Source: Proteus terrae subsp. cibarius (GTDB lineage Bacteria > Pseudomonadota > Gammaproteobacteria > Enterobacterales > Enterobacteriaceae). Taken from it: a stretch of DNA of 64,000 nt. The DNA lies in assembly GCF_011045835.1 (NCBI RefSeq), contig NZ_CP047350.1, positions 62,001 to 126,000 of the forward strand, in the 5' to 3' direction. The first letter of the stretch is position 1. Every line of letters starts with the position of its first letter. Positions 50,514-58,274 of this stretch are shown piece after piece. The notes beneath the pieces are model-generated. The model saw only the letters and a program-made list of their open reading frames with translations. It had not been told where the DNA came from and searched no databases. Both the position numbers and the translations under genes were made by a program.

Positions 50514-51374
50514 TTACGCTTCTGGGTAAACAAATAACTCTGCTTTTCCCTGATCAAGAAGGTAAGGGAAAGCAACTTTTTCGCCATTATCCAGCTCAAC
50601 CGATTTTGGAGCAAGGTAGAGGTAGGCCCAAGCTGGTAGCTGTTTGCTAATAGCTGCGTAGATCGCTTGCTGAGGAGCATGGCTTGCTGCCCCATTACCG
50701 ACATTCACAAAGTTGTATGCGGTCTCATGGCCTGATGTGAAGGCATACGCTGTACCTTGAACGCCAGAGACAAAATTAGGAGCTGACCCTAGGCGAGGCT
50801 CCACGATTTTCACCTTAACGGAACACATGTCAGCTACCTTACTTTGTCCGTTCACCCACGTCGGGCAACCCCATTCATTCTTGTAGAACTGATAGGTTAG
50901 GCGACCATCTTTGTCATACAGAAGCGTGAAATTGGCACCCAAATCAGTCAGCGCTGACTCAATGGAAACTTTCACATGTGAAAGAAATTTGGCCTGAGCG
51001 TCTGCCGGTGAAACTGCTTCGTTAGCAGGCATCCAAGCGATCAAGCTATTGCGAGCGCCATGCTGTTTGGGGCCGATAGCCCAGTTCGCAAGGTTGACCA
51101 AGCCACCTTGCCAGTCGGTCATTCCGAGCTGAGGGGACATGTAGCCAGACAGCACGTAGGCTGCCCCAAACGTTTTGGTGTCGGTCAGACGCTCCAGCTT
51201 GTCACGCGGAACAGAAGCGTCTTGGATGCCTGTTACCAGGCCACCGGCCTCCGCGATGTTGTAAGCGCGACTGTGATTGGTTTTGTACGCTGTGGGTTCG
51301 TAACTGCTGGTGGATGCACAGCCAGATAGAGCTGCTACAGCCAGAGCCACGGTGGTGATTAAAGCCTTTTTCAT
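50514..51374 (-). CDS. Predicted lipoprotein (286 residues)
   Basis: The product begins MKKALITTVALAVAALSGCA, a lipoprotein signal peptide with lipobox LSGC, and has a mature region with no family that I recognise (PTWVNGQSKVADMCSVKVKI, AYAFTSGHETAYNFV). It is probably envelope-located and could act in entry exclusion or maintenance, though nothing shows this. GAGAAC precedes the ATG. A CTTTCACATGTGAAAG palindrome falls inside the coding sequence. Confidence 0.75.
   Translation of the reverse strand: MKKALITTVALAVAALSGCASTSSYEPTAYKTNHSRAYNIAEAGGLVTGIQDASVPRDKLERLTDTKTFGAAYVLSGYMSPQLGMTDWQGGLVNLANWAIGPKQHGARNSLIAWMPANEAVSPADAQAKFLSHVKVSIESALTDLGANFTLLYDKDGRLTYQFYKNEWGCPTWVNGQSKVADMCSVKVKIVEPRLGSAPNFVSGVQGTAYAFTSGHETAYNFVNVGNGAASHAPQQAIYAAISKQLPAWAYLYLAPKSVELDNGEKVAFPYLLDQGKAELFVYPEA
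50969..50984. promoter_or_regulatory. CTTTCACATGTGAAAG palindrome, copy 4 (intragenic)
   Basis: This is an identical 16-bp palindrome within the lipoprotein gene, where it encodes HVK-type codons on the minus strand. An intragenic copy argues for a nucleoid or partition-protein site more than a promoter operator. Confidence 0.5.
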
Positions 51375-51462
51375 GTTGTTCTCCGTTCTTACCTGAGTTG
51401 AATCTGATTTACTTCGATAATATCACAGCATCAAAAAATGCAACCATAAAAGACAAAAAAAA

Positions 51463-51480
51463 GCCCCTCGGGCGAGGGGC
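51463..51480 (-). terminator. Terminator of the AcaB-like gene
   Basis: On the minus strand GCCCCTC and GAGGGGC pair around GCCC and are followed by eight T residues, 17 bp after the gene ends. Confidence 0.88.
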
Positions 51481-51496
51481 AAAGGTTTGGGCTGGG

Positions 51497-52138
51497 TTAT
51501 GCTGCTTTTGTTTTCTCGGCTTCGTCTGCGATTTCCTTGTCGCCGGTTGCAGATTCCGGAGCGGCTTCGGCCACTTCACCTTCTTTGCCTTTGCTGTGGG
51601 CGGAAATGCGAGCCCGTTTCTCGATGCCGATGATTCGACCGGCCAGCTTGATGAGGCGTTGCTGCCATTGGTAAGTGGCGTCGGTGCGCTGCTTGCTGGT
51701 CAGTACGGTGTTCAGCCAGAGAGTGTCAACGATCCCCATCAGGGTATCCAGTTTGCGGATCAGGTGTGCAAACTGAGCAACCTGAGGAGAGTTGATCTCG
51801 ATGGTGTATTCATTCGGGTTGGTGTAGCCGGGCATCATGTCGATGCCGTTGTCTTCCATCAGCTTGTTGAGCTGGGCGGTAGCTTTGTCCAGGTCTTCGG
51901 AGACCTTGGAAATGTGTTCCAGGATGACGGTTTCAACCTGGTCGATTTCGTCCTGCTCACCGATGATGCGAAGGATCACGTCGATGGAGAACAGGGAGTT
52001 GGAAACTCGCTCAAAGCTGCGTTCCATGACGCGCTGAGCTTGGAGGCTGTTTACTTTCAGAACTTGCTTGAAAACAGGGCGAGAGTAGTGGTTGCTGCGG
52101 TCGTTGTTTGTGTCCAGTGCTACTTGTGCTTCTGCCAT
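51497..52138 (-). CDS. AcaB-like transcriptional regulator (DUF1845/TIGR03761 family)
   Basis: The 213-residue protein matches the pattern of the PFL_4669/DUF1845 family of conjugative elements (SNHYSRPVFKQVLKVNSLQA, IGEQDEIDQVETVILEHISK, INSPQVAQFAHLIRKLDTLM). I recall the IncC member as AcaB, an activator of conjugation that works with AcaCD. The C-terminus is charged and low in complexity. The ATG at 52138 has GGAG eight bases upstream; the frame extends to 52198 without a better start. It is transcribed alone, away from the recombination region. Confidence 0.65.
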   Translation of the reverse strand: MAEAQVALDTNNDRSNHYSRPVFKQVLKVNSLQAQRVMERSFERVSNSLFSIDVILRIIGEQDEIDQVETVILEHISKVSEDLDKATAQLNKLMEDNGIDMMPGYTNPNEYTIEINSPQVAQFAHLIRKLDTLMGIVDTLWLNTVLTSKQRTDATYQWQQRLIKLAGRIIGIEKRARISAHSKGKEGEVAEAAPESATGDKEIADEAEKTKAA

Positions 52139-52220
52139 TAGAGATACTCCTAAATTTGAGGTACAGATAAACGCACTGGAAAGGATAAATGCGGTCAATC
52201 TGTAACCTGACCTCTCGAAG

Positions 52221-52235
52221 TGCCCAAAATGGACA
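52221..52235 (+). promoter_or_regulatory. Candidate AcaCD-type box
   Basis: TGCCCAAAATGGACA lies in the divergent region between the AcaB-like gene (starting at 52138, minus) and the plus-strand recombination region (first ATG 52432). It is 211 bp before that ATG, leaving room for the long structured leader. Confidence 0.55.
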
Positions 52236-52291
52236 GTTACAGCGTTTTCTGTTTAGCAAAGGTGAGCTATATTTGAATCATCTTAGTCGCT

Positions 52292-52331
52292 CTGCGGCTA
52301 TAGGTGAGATAGCTGGTCTCCGAAAACAAAC
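52292..52331 (+). repeat. Conserved leader element, copy 1 (degenerate)
   Basis: GATAGCTGGTC, then TCCG, then AAAACAAACAGCA follows a small hairpin. The same block recurs at 53350, 58185 and 62017, each time upstream of a gene with an SD-sequestering hairpin. Confidence 0.6.
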
Positions 52332-52395
52332 AGCATCTAGTCTTATGCCGTATGGCATTACTTAACCCCAAGCCGGGGGCTTCTCCCGGTTTTCG

Positions 52396-52434
52396 GGTGT
52401 TGCCCCTGTTTTTTTACATAGGAGCAACACCATG
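52396..52434 (+). promoter_or_regulatory. SD-sequestering hairpin, leader 1
   Basis: GGTGTTGC at 52396-52403 pairs perfectly with GCAACACC at 52424-52431, and CC at 52405-52406 pairs with the GG of the Shine-Dalgarno, leaving one C-A mismatch. The 14-base loop is U-rich. The stem ends on the base before ATG 52432. An upstream GGGGGC near 52374-52379 could compete for GCCCC. Confidence 0.65.
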
Positions 52435-52752
52435 CACATCATCACTTTCATTGTAGTTCTGCTTGCATCTCTGGGCGCACTGTACGTAGGCGCGAAGGCA
52501 TTTGCTTTTTCCTTCATCGTTCTCGCTAAAGTGTTCCAGCGTATCGGTTTGTTCCTTTGGAACAAATTCGCAGTTCCTGCAATGCGGTCTGTACAGGCCG
52601 TCATCAAAGAACGTGCTGCCAAGGCTGAACAAGCCAAAGCAGTCGTTGAACCTGAGGTAACTCAAGTTCAAGAAGTCGCTAAACAAGAACCTGACTGGGA
52701 TTATCTCGAAATCCCGACTTACCTTCGTAAGGGCAAGGAACTTGTTTGGTAA
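52432..52752 (+). CDS. Small membrane-anchored protein
   Basis: The 106-residue product has an N-terminal hydrophobic stretch (IITFIVVLLASLGALYVGAK and AFSFIVLAKVF) and a charged C-terminal half rich in Ala, Glu, Val and Gln that ends PTYLRKGKELVW. It would sit in the inner membrane with a cytoplasmic tail. It is the first gene of the recombination region and lies behind leader hairpin 1. Function unknown. Confidence 0.65.
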   Translation: MHIITFIVVLLASLGALYVGAKAFAFSFIVLAKVFQRIGLFLWNKFAVPAMRSVQAVIKERAAKAEQAKAVVEPEVTQVQEVAKQEPDWDYLEIPTYLRKGKELVW

Positions 52753-52814
52753 TAACTGTCGCTGAGTAATCTTCGACACTTTCAAACCCATCGGGGCAAC
52801 CATACCCCGACGGG

Positions 52815-52849
52815 GATGTTGCCCCTTTTTGCTTAGGAGCAACATCATG
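52815..52849 (+). promoter_or_regulatory. SD-sequestering hairpin, leader 2
   Basis: GATGTTGC at 52815-52822 pairs with GCAACATC at 52839-52846, and CC at 52824-52825 pairs with the GG of the Shine-Dalgarno around a 10-base loop. GGGGCAAC at 52793-52800 is exactly complementary to GTTGCCCC at 52818-52825 and could release the ribosome binding site. Confidence 0.7.
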
Positions 52850-52939
52850 GAAATCGCTATCATCGCTTTGTGTATCCCTACTGGTTGGGCAATCTCTCGT
52901 CCTTTCGTGAGAATCGCTGAATCGTTCGGTTACTGCTGA
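52847..52939 (+). CDS. Micro-protein (30 residues)
   Basis: ATG 52847 directly after the leader 2 stem opens a 31-codon frame encoding MEIAIIALCIPTGWAISRPF and ten further residues, with a hydrophobic N-terminal helix. The elaborate leader with a perfect Shine-Dalgarno suggests that it is translated. It may be a membrane microprotein or only a leader peptide. Confidence 0.5.
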   Translation: MEIAIIALCIPTGWAISRPFVRIAESFGYC

Positions 52940-53055
52940 TAGTCAACGCAAAGGGAGGGGGCAACCCCTCTCTTTCTGGTCAAGCCTCTGTGGCTTGTCC
53001 TCAAAGTCTTCTGGTGTCAGTTGGCTTTGACGACAAGCTACAGGGGGAATGTCGA

Positions 53056-53241
53056 ATGCAACAGAATCTTCATGTTTACGACGATCACGCAGGCATCATC
53101 TATCTGGCTGATGGACGCGAGGTGAAATTTGATCCGAAACTGTATTCCAGCTCCTACCAGGCGCACAGTGAAGCAGTGAAGTGGGCCAAAGAAACCGGGG
53201 TCATTGGTCAAAACGACGATGTGGTGATGTTCGTCCATTGA
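53056..53241 (+). CDS. Hypothetical protein (61 residues)
   Basis: The small acidic protein (MQQNLHVYDDHAGIIYLADG...) contains a short beta-hairpin and a helix and has no recognised family. The ATG at 53056 is preceded by AGGGGGAA. The frame is open upstream to 52990, but no better start is visible. It lacks the sequestering leader of its neighbours. Confidence 0.5.
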   Translation: MQQNLHVYDDHAGIIYLADGREVKFDPKLYSSSYQAHSEAVKWAKETGVIGQNDDVVMFVH

Positions 53242-53318
53242 GGGAGTGGCCTCCAGGAGAGGCTACTCTCCTCGCTCCTTAAAAGTCTTCTTACTCATGG
53301 TGAATACCATCAGTAAGC

Positions 53319-53439
53319 AGATTTTGTTCTCTTCGGAGAGCGAAAAGTGCGATAGCTGGTCGCCAAAAACAAACAGCAAATTAACGTTAATTTACTAGCC
53401 CAACCGGGCGCATCCGCCCGGTTCGGGACGTGGTGCGCC
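53319..53439 (+). repeat. 121-bp exact direct repeat, copy 1
   Basis: Positions 53319-53439 are identical to 58154-58274. The unit holds a short CTC/GAG hairpin, the GATAGCTGGTCGCC block, AAACAAACAGCA, a 16-bp palindrome AAATTAACGTTAATTT, a 9-bp-stem hairpin (53402-53423), and the 5' arm of the SD-sequestering hairpin. It is a reused regulatory leader. Confidence 0.92.
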
Positions 53440-53463
53440 TGTCACAATAGGAGCGCACCTATG
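53432..53463 (+). promoter_or_regulatory. SD-sequestering hairpin, leader 3 (cobS-like gene)
   Basis: GGTGCGC at 53432-53438 pairs with GCGCACC at 53453-53459, covering the last G of GGAG, directly before ATG 53461. TGCGCC at 53434-53439 can pair instead with GGCGCA at 53407-53412 in the preceding 9-bp hairpin. Confidence 0.7.
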
Positions 53464-54429
53464 TCTCAATACTCTCAATTCTCAGTAAGCAAGGTTTTCG
53501 GTATGCCCAGCATTCCGGAGAAGGTAACGGCCATCGGCTACGCTGACGGTTCAAACCCTTTCATCCCTGCCACTGATACCAACTACGTTTTCCGCAAAGA
53601 GTTTCTGCGAGAGGTCTTGGCCTATCTCAAAGAGCCTGGCGGTGACGCATTGTTCGTAACCGGCCCTACCGGGTCTGGCAAAACCTCAGGTATCACCGAG
53701 ATCGCTGGTCGTCTCAACTGGCCTGTTCAGCAAATCACTGCCCACGGGCGGATGGAGCTGACAGATCTGATTGGACATCACGCTCTGGTCGCGGAAAAGC
53801 CTGGTCAACCACCTGTCATGAAGTTCATGTATGGACCTCTGGCAGTCGCTATGCGTGAAGGTCATCTGCTCCTCATCAACGAGGTGGATTTGGCCGACCC
53901 TGCCGAGCTGGCTGGTCTCAACGATGTCCTTGAAGGGCGTCCCCTTGTGATCGCTCAGAATGGCGGGGAAATCATCAAGCCGCACCCGATGTTTCGTGTG
54001 GTCGTTACTGGTAACTCTACGGGGTCCGGTGATGCTTCTGGTTTGTACCAGGGGGTGATGATGCAGAACCTCGCAGCTATGGATCGCTATCGTTTCACCA
54101 AAGTAGGGTATGCGGATGAGGAAGCTGAACTCAGCATTCTTGGCCGTGTTACTCCGAAACTTCCGGAAAATGTGCGGAAGGGAATGGTTCGGATTGCTAA
54201 TCAGGTCCGCAAACTGTTTCTTGGCGAAAACGGTGAAGATGGTCAGATCAGCGTCACCATGTCCACTCGGACGTTGGTGCGTTGGGCGAAACTGTCTCTA
54301 GCGTTCCGTGGTGCCCCAAATGCTCTTGAATACGCCCTGGATCAAGCTCTGCTTATCCGTGCGGCCAAAGAGGAGCGTGAAGCCATCCTGCGTGTTGCGA
54401 AGGATGTGTTCGGGGACCAATGGCGCTAA
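53461..54429 (+). CDS. CobS/MoxR-like AAA+ ATPase
   Basis: The 322-residue AAA+ protein has Walker A GPTGSGKT at residues 68-75, Walker B LLLINEVD at 136-143, sensor-1 VVVTGNSTGSG and an arginine-containing MDRYRFTKVGY. It resembles the CobS subunit of aerobic cobaltochelatase and MoxR ATPases, but there are no cobalamin genes here. MoxR-type ATPases work with VWA proteins; such a partner is encoded at 59658. SXT-like elements carry a similar pair near bet and exo. It probably acts as a remodelling ATPase; its substrate is unknown. Confidence 0.85.
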   Translation: MSQYSQFSVSKVFGMPSIPEKVTAIGYADGSNPFIPATDTNYVFRKEFLREVLAYLKEPGGDALFVTGPTGSGKTSGITEIAGRLNWPVQQITAHGRMELTDLIGHHALVAEKPGQPPVMKFMYGPLAVAMREGHLLLINEVDLADPAELAGLNDVLEGRPLVIAQNGGEIIKPHPMFRVVVTGNSTGSGDASGLYQGVMMQNLAAMDRYRFTKVGYADEEAELSILGRVTPKLPENVRKGMVRIANQVRKLFLGENGEDGQISVTMSTRTLVRWAKLSLAFRGAPNALEYALDQALLIRAAKEEREAILRVAKDVFGDQWR

Positions 54430-54439
54430 GGGGTGACGC

Positions 54440-55348
54440 ATGAAGAAAAATGACTGTTTGTGCCGTCGTTACACTGCTAAAGAGTGGGGCAATGACGAAA
54501 CCACAATAGAAGTCTTCATTGGCTACAAGTTGCTCCGGGAGCCCAGCTCCTCGGAGCCAGGCCAATTCACGATGGTCGAGCTACGCCGAACCGTCACTGA
54601 TGGGAAAGCTGAAAATTGGTCTGAGACAAAGCTCGAAGGACCTTTTGAAGCTAACGGCCCAGACACGATCCCAATGTCCTACAAGGACAAAGAAAGCCAG
54701 TATGTGTCACAGTTTCTCAGCCAGGGGTACACCTTTCTGGATGAGGTGCTGGTAAACGCAGAGACACAGACGGTGCTGGAAGGGGGGAATGTTTCAGCCG
54801 GACAAACAGCCAGCTTGGGATCTCTCAACTGGCTGTTATCTCCGCCCTCTGAGTTACCTCCAGGTGACATAAACCTCTTCAAAGGTTTTGTTGCTGGGGT
54901 TTTTGCCAAAGGAGCCGGTTTAATCGGCTTTGAGGTTGCTCGGAGCGAAGGCTCAAATGACTTGCTACCCAGTGTGCTGATGCGTACTGACAGCGGTTAT
55001 GAGCTTGGGGTTAGCACTGGACTAGGCGAAAACACTATCCATCCAGCTACGCTGGAAGGCGCTGGTGAACTCCGCCCGGAACATGGTCACAAACCCCTGC
55101 TGATGTTGGTTTACCTGCAACAGCGTTTCGCGGATGACTTTTCAAACGTAGAGAAGCCGCTGGTGGCATTCTGTGATGAACAGGGTGATACCTTCGACTA
55201 CGAGCGTTTTGATTCACTAAAACCCCTCATTGAACGGTTTGGTTTCAGCTACGACGAAGTAAGAGCAGATGCAGAAAGGCTTGGCCTTGTATCTGAGCTG
55301 ATTCGCCTGGCAGAGATCGACGCCGAACAAGAGGATCACTTTTTTTAA
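54440..55348 (+). CDS. Hypothetical protein between the CobS-like gene and ssb
   Basis: The 302-residue acidic soluble protein (MKKNDCLCRRYTAKEWGNDE...) has no recognised domain. The middle has GGNVSAGQTASLGSLNWLLS and the C-terminus a helical region ending DAEQEDHFF. It lies 10 bp after the CobS-like gene with GGGGTGA before the ATG and is presumably cotranscribed. It may serve as an adaptor for the ATPase, though only position suggests this. Confidence 0.65.
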   Translation: MKKNDCLCRRYTAKEWGNDETTIEVFIGYKLLREPSSSEPGQFTMVELRRTVTDGKAENWSETKLEGPFEANGPDTIPMSYKDKESQYVSQFLSQGYTFLDEVLVNAETQTVLEGGNVSAGQTASLGSLNWLLSPPSELPPGDINLFKGFVAGVFAKGAGLIGFEVARSEGSNDLLPSVLMRTDSGYELGVSTGLGENTIHPATLEGAGELRPEHGHKPLLMLVYLQQRFADDFSNVEKPLVAFCDEQGDTFDYERFDSLKPLIERFGFSYDEVRADAERLGLVSELIRLAEIDAEQEDHFF

Positions 55349-55387
55349 CCCTTACGGGGGCTTGCTCCCCGAAAGGGGCGTTGGCCC

Positions 55388-55414
55388 TCTCCAAATAACT
55401 TGGAGGTCATGATG
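55388..55414 (+). promoter_or_regulatory. SD-sequestering hairpin, leader 4 (ssb)
   Basis: TCTCCA at 55388-55393 pairs with TGGAGG at 55401-55406 around a 7-base loop, fully covering the Shine-Dalgarno. An upstream hairpin CGGGG...CCCCG (near 55355-55371) is present as in the other leaders. The pairing is shorter than elsewhere. Confidence 0.5.
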
Positions 55415-55939
55415 TCTAAAGGCGTCAACAAAGTAATTCTGGTCGGTAATCTCGGTTCTGACCCGGAAATTCGCTACATGCCAAGCGGAACTGCCGTTGC
55501 CAACTTCAACGTTGCAACAACGGATACGTGGCGCGATAAGCAGTCTGGCGAGCAAAGAGAGCATACTGAGTGGCACCGTATTGTGCTTAAAGGTCGTTTG
55601 GCAGAAGTCGCTGGTGAGTACCTGAAAAAGGGCTCCCAAGTCTATCTCGAAGGGAGCAACCGCACCCGGAAGTGGACTGACAGCCAACAAATCGAGCGCT
55701 ACACCACCGAAGTACACTGCGTTGAAATGCAGATGCTTGGTGGTCGTGGAAATGCACCTCAGGACAACTCTCAACGTGCAGCGCCCCAAAAAGGGCAACG
55801 TACAGGAGCCGGTACGCAATCTGCTCCTGTGCAGCAATCAGCACCGCAAGGTGGTATGGGCGGAGGCTATGGTCCCGCTCCTGATGGCTGGGATGATGAC
55901 ATCCCGTTCATGCGGCTGCACCACTTGGCTGGCGGGTAA
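55412..55939 (+). CDS. ssb: Single-stranded DNA-binding protein with extended C-terminus
   Basis: The 175-residue SSB has an OB fold ([60 protein letters not shown]), a Gln/Gly/Pro linker and the acidic tip WDDDIPF. Normally DDDIPF is the very C-terminus and docks partner proteins; here nine further residues (MRLHHLAGG) follow. It would coat ssDNA during transfer and Bet/Exo recombination. The ATG at 55412 is five bases after TGGAGG; an ATG three bases earlier is too close. Confidence 0.93.
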   Translation: MSKGVNKVILVGNLGSDPEIRYMPSGTAVANFNVATTDTWRDKQSGEQREHTEWHRIVLKGRLAEVAGEYLKKGSQVYLEGSNRTRKWTDSQQIERYTTEVHCVEMQMLGGRGNAPQDNSQRAAPQKGQRTGAGTQSAPVQQSAPQGGMGGGYGPAPDGWDDDIPFMRLHHLAGG

Positions 55940-55990
55940 CACCGCCAACTCTTACTAAACCCCACGGGGGCACTCATGCCCCGAGGGGGT

Positions 55991-56036
55991 CATGGTGTCC
56001 TCAAACCGTTCATTCGTGAATTGGAGAAACACCATG
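55991..56036 (+). promoter_or_regulatory. Start-codon-sequestering hairpin, leader 5 (bet)
   Basis: CATGGTGT at 55991-55998 is perfectly complementary to ACACCATG at 56029-56036, which includes the bet start codon. A hairpin with CGGGG/CCCCG arms precedes it near 55965-55983. Confidence 0.65.
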
Positions 56037-57023
56037 TCTGATAACAAATCTCTTGTAACCCGTATCGCAAGCCGGTTTGGCGTGGACACCCGAAAGTTCT
56101 ATGAAACTTTGAAGGCGACCGCATTCAAGCAGCGAGATGGAAGTGCCCCGACCGATGAGCAGATGATGACGCTCCTGATCGTGGCTGAACAGTACGGTTT
56201 GAACCCTTTCACTCGGGAAATCTATGCGTTTCCTGACAAGCAAAATGGGATCATTCCGGTAGTAGGTGTTGATGGTTGGAGCCGCATCATCAACGAGCAT
56301 CCCCAGTATGATGGCGTCGAGTTCGTGTATTCGGACAAGATGGTCAGAATGCAGGGGGCGAAAGTTGACTGCCCTGAGTGGATTGAATGCGTGATTTACC
56401 GTAAGGACAGATCTCGCCCTATCCGCATCAAGGAGTTCATTGATGAGGTGTACCGTGAACCGTTTCAGGGTCAAGGTCGCAATGGTGCTTACACTGTTGA
56501 TGGCCCCTGGCAAACGCACACCAAGCGTCAACTCCGGCACAAGTCGCTGATCCAGTGTTCTCGTGTCGCATTTGGTTTCTCTGGTATTTATGACCAGGAT
56601 GAAGCTGAACGCATCCGTGAAATGGAGCAGGCATCGGCCATTAACCCGGCTATTGCCAATCTCCCTTCACCATCTCAAGTTCAAAGCCAAGAGCCTTTGG
56701 CTATTGAGCACAAAGAGCTTGACCCGATCCTAACCAAACTCGCAAATCGCGCCATTGCTGAAAACGCATGGTCTGCGGCGCATGAGTATGTGAAGGGACG
56801 GTATGAAGGTTCGGAACTGCAATATGCGACTCAATTCCTTCGTGACAAGGAGATGGATCAAATGGAGCCTCCGAAACCTGACTACCAGGAAGCGCACGAG
56901 CAAGAGTCCGCCGCTGGTGGTTCTGCAAATGCTGAACCTGGTGCCGAAGAAATGCCGCCTTTGAGTGACGAGGACATGATCCCTGTTACAGAAGAGGAGG
57001 GCGCGGAAGGCAGTTACTACTAA
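56034..57023 (+). CDS. bet: RecT/Bet-type single-strand annealing protein
   Basis: The 329-residue recombinase belongs to the RecT/Bet superfamily (TDEQMMTLLIVAEQYGLNPF, REIYAFPDKQNGIIPVVGVD, the WPWQTHTKRQLRHKSLIQC-like core, RVAFGFSGIYDQDEAERI). With Exo and SSB it forms a lambda-Red-like system that anneals homologous DNA; in SXT and IncC elements this drives hybrid formation. The C-terminal third is acidic and low in complexity. The ATG at 56034 follows GGAG and the sequestering leader. Confidence 0.94.
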   Translation: MSDNKSLVTRIASRFGVDTRKFYETLKATAFKQRDGSAPTDEQMMTLLIVAEQYGLNPFTREIYAFPDKQNGIIPVVGVDGWSRIINEHPQYDGVEFVYSDKMVRMQGAKVDCPEWIECVIYRKDRSRPIRIKEFIDEVYREPFQGQGRNGAYTVDGPWQTHTKRQLRHKSLIQCSRVAFGFSGIYDQDEAERIREMEQASAINPAIANLPSPSQVQSQEPLAIEHKELDPILTKLANRAIAENAWSAAHEYVKGRYEGSELQYATQFLRDKEMDQMEPPKPDYQEAHEQESAAGGSANAEPGAEEMPPLSDEDMIPVTEEEGAEGSYY

Positions 57024-57054
57024 CCCCAACGGGGGGGACTCCCCCGCTGGGGGA

Positions 57055-57088
57055 GATCTCCCTCCTAACCATTGGAGAGAGGTCCATG
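57055..57088 (+). promoter_or_regulatory. SD-sequestering hairpin, leader 6 (exo)
   Basis: GATCTCCCTCC at 57055-57065 pairs with GGAGAGAGGTC at 57074-57084 in 10 of 11 positions (one G-U pair, one C-A mismatch) around an 8-base loop, covering the whole Shine-Dalgarno. A CGGGGG/CCCCCG hairpin precedes it. Confidence 0.7.
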
Positions 57089-58096
57089 AAAATAGTCAAC
57101 CTATCGCAACGAGAGGAAGATTGGCTTGATTGGCGGCGTCAAGGTGTAACAGCCACTGACGCCGCTATCCTGCTCAATCGGTCTCCGTACAAAACACGAT
57201 GGAGACTGTGGGCCGAGAAGACTGGGTATGCGCGTGAAGTCGATCTGAGTCTTAATCCGCTGGTTCGCCGGGGGATAGAAAACGAAGATGCTGCAAGACG
57301 CGCTTTCGAGGAGAAGTATGATGACATGCTGCTCCCCGCCTGTGTCGAATCGGTTCAATACCCGCTCATGAGGGCCTCCCTGGATGGCCTGAGAGATAAC
57401 GGGGAGCCCGTCGAGCTGAAAAGCCCGAGTGCGACTGTCTGGGAAGATGTTTGTGCTGAGAAAGCAAACAGCAAGGCATACCAGCTTTATTACCCGCAGG
57501 TGCAACACCAGCTCCTGGTAACGGGGGCCAAGCAAGGCTGGTTAGTCTTCTACTTTGAAGGTCAGATTCAGGAGTTTCCAATACTCCGAGACGAAGCCAT
57601 GATTCAAGAAATCTTGGCCGAGGCTAAAAAGTTCTGGCAACAGGTAGTAGACAAGAAGGAGCCCGACAAAGATCCAGAGAGAGACCTGTACATACCGCAA
57701 GGTGAAGAGGTCAACCGTTGGATTGCTGCTGCTGAGGAATACCGCCTCTATGATGCTGAGATTCAGGAGCTGAAACAGCGACTGTCTGAGCTTCAAGAAA
57801 GGCAAAAGCCTCATCTCGACACCATGAAGTCCCTCATGGGGGAATACTTCCATGCCGACTACTGCGGTGTGATGGTAACGAGATACAAAGCGGCTGGCCG
57901 GGTAGACTACAAAAAGCTGTTGGCTGATAAGGCGTCAGGCGTGAAGCCTGAGGATGTTGACCAGTACAGAGAGAAGTCATCAGAGCGGTGCCGTGTAACG
58001 GTTACTGGCTCTGTGAAGCCACGGTACATTGTTGATGAGGACGTGCTTGCTCCTCTTGATGATTTGCCGGAAGAAGTAGAGACGTTCTACTGGTGA
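57086..58096 (+). CDS. exo: YqaJ/lambda-Exo family exonuclease
   Basis: The 336-residue protein matches the lambda exonuclease family: WLDWRRQGVTATDAAILLNR at the N-terminus, SLDGLRDNGEPVELKSPSA with the catalytic D and the ExK motif near residues 95-113, and QVQHQLLVTGAKQGWLVFYF. It would resect 5' ends of double-stranded DNA to load Bet. The C-terminal part includes a coiled coil (EIQELKQRLSELQERQK) and an extra basic domain, making it longer than lambda Exo. Confidence 0.92.
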   Translation: MKIVNLSQREEDWLDWRRQGVTATDAAILLNRSPYKTRWRLWAEKTGYAREVDLSLNPLVRRGIENEDAARRAFEEKYDDMLLPACVESVQYPLMRASLDGLRDNGEPVELKSPSATVWEDVCAEKANSKAYQLYYPQVQHQLLVTGAKQGWLVFYFEGQIQEFPILRDEAMIQEILAEAKKFWQQVVDKKEPDKDPERDLYIPQGEEVNRWIAAAEEYRLYDAEIQELKQRLSELQERQKPHLDTMKSLMGEYFHADYCGVMVTRYKAAGRVDYKKLLADKASGVKPEDVDQYREKSSERCRVTVTGSVKPRYIVDEDVLAPLDDLPEEVETFYW

Positions 58097-58153
58097 GTGG
58101 GGGATTTTCCCCCGCTTTCCCTTGGGGATTCTGGGAGTCTCCAACGGAAAGCA

Positions 58154-58274
58154 AGATTTTGTTCTCTTCGGAGAGCGAAAAGTGCGATAGCTGGTCGCCA
58201 AAAACAAACAGCAAATTAACGTTAATTTACTAGCCCAACCGGGCGCATCCGCCCGGTTCGGGACGTGGTGCGCC
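58154..58274 (+). repeat. 121-bp exact direct repeat, copy 2
   Basis: This copy is identical to 53319-53439 and sits upstream of the DUF3150-like gene. The sequences diverge immediately after the shared GGTGCGCC, so the second arm of the hairpin is supplied by gene-specific sequence. Confidence 0.92.
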
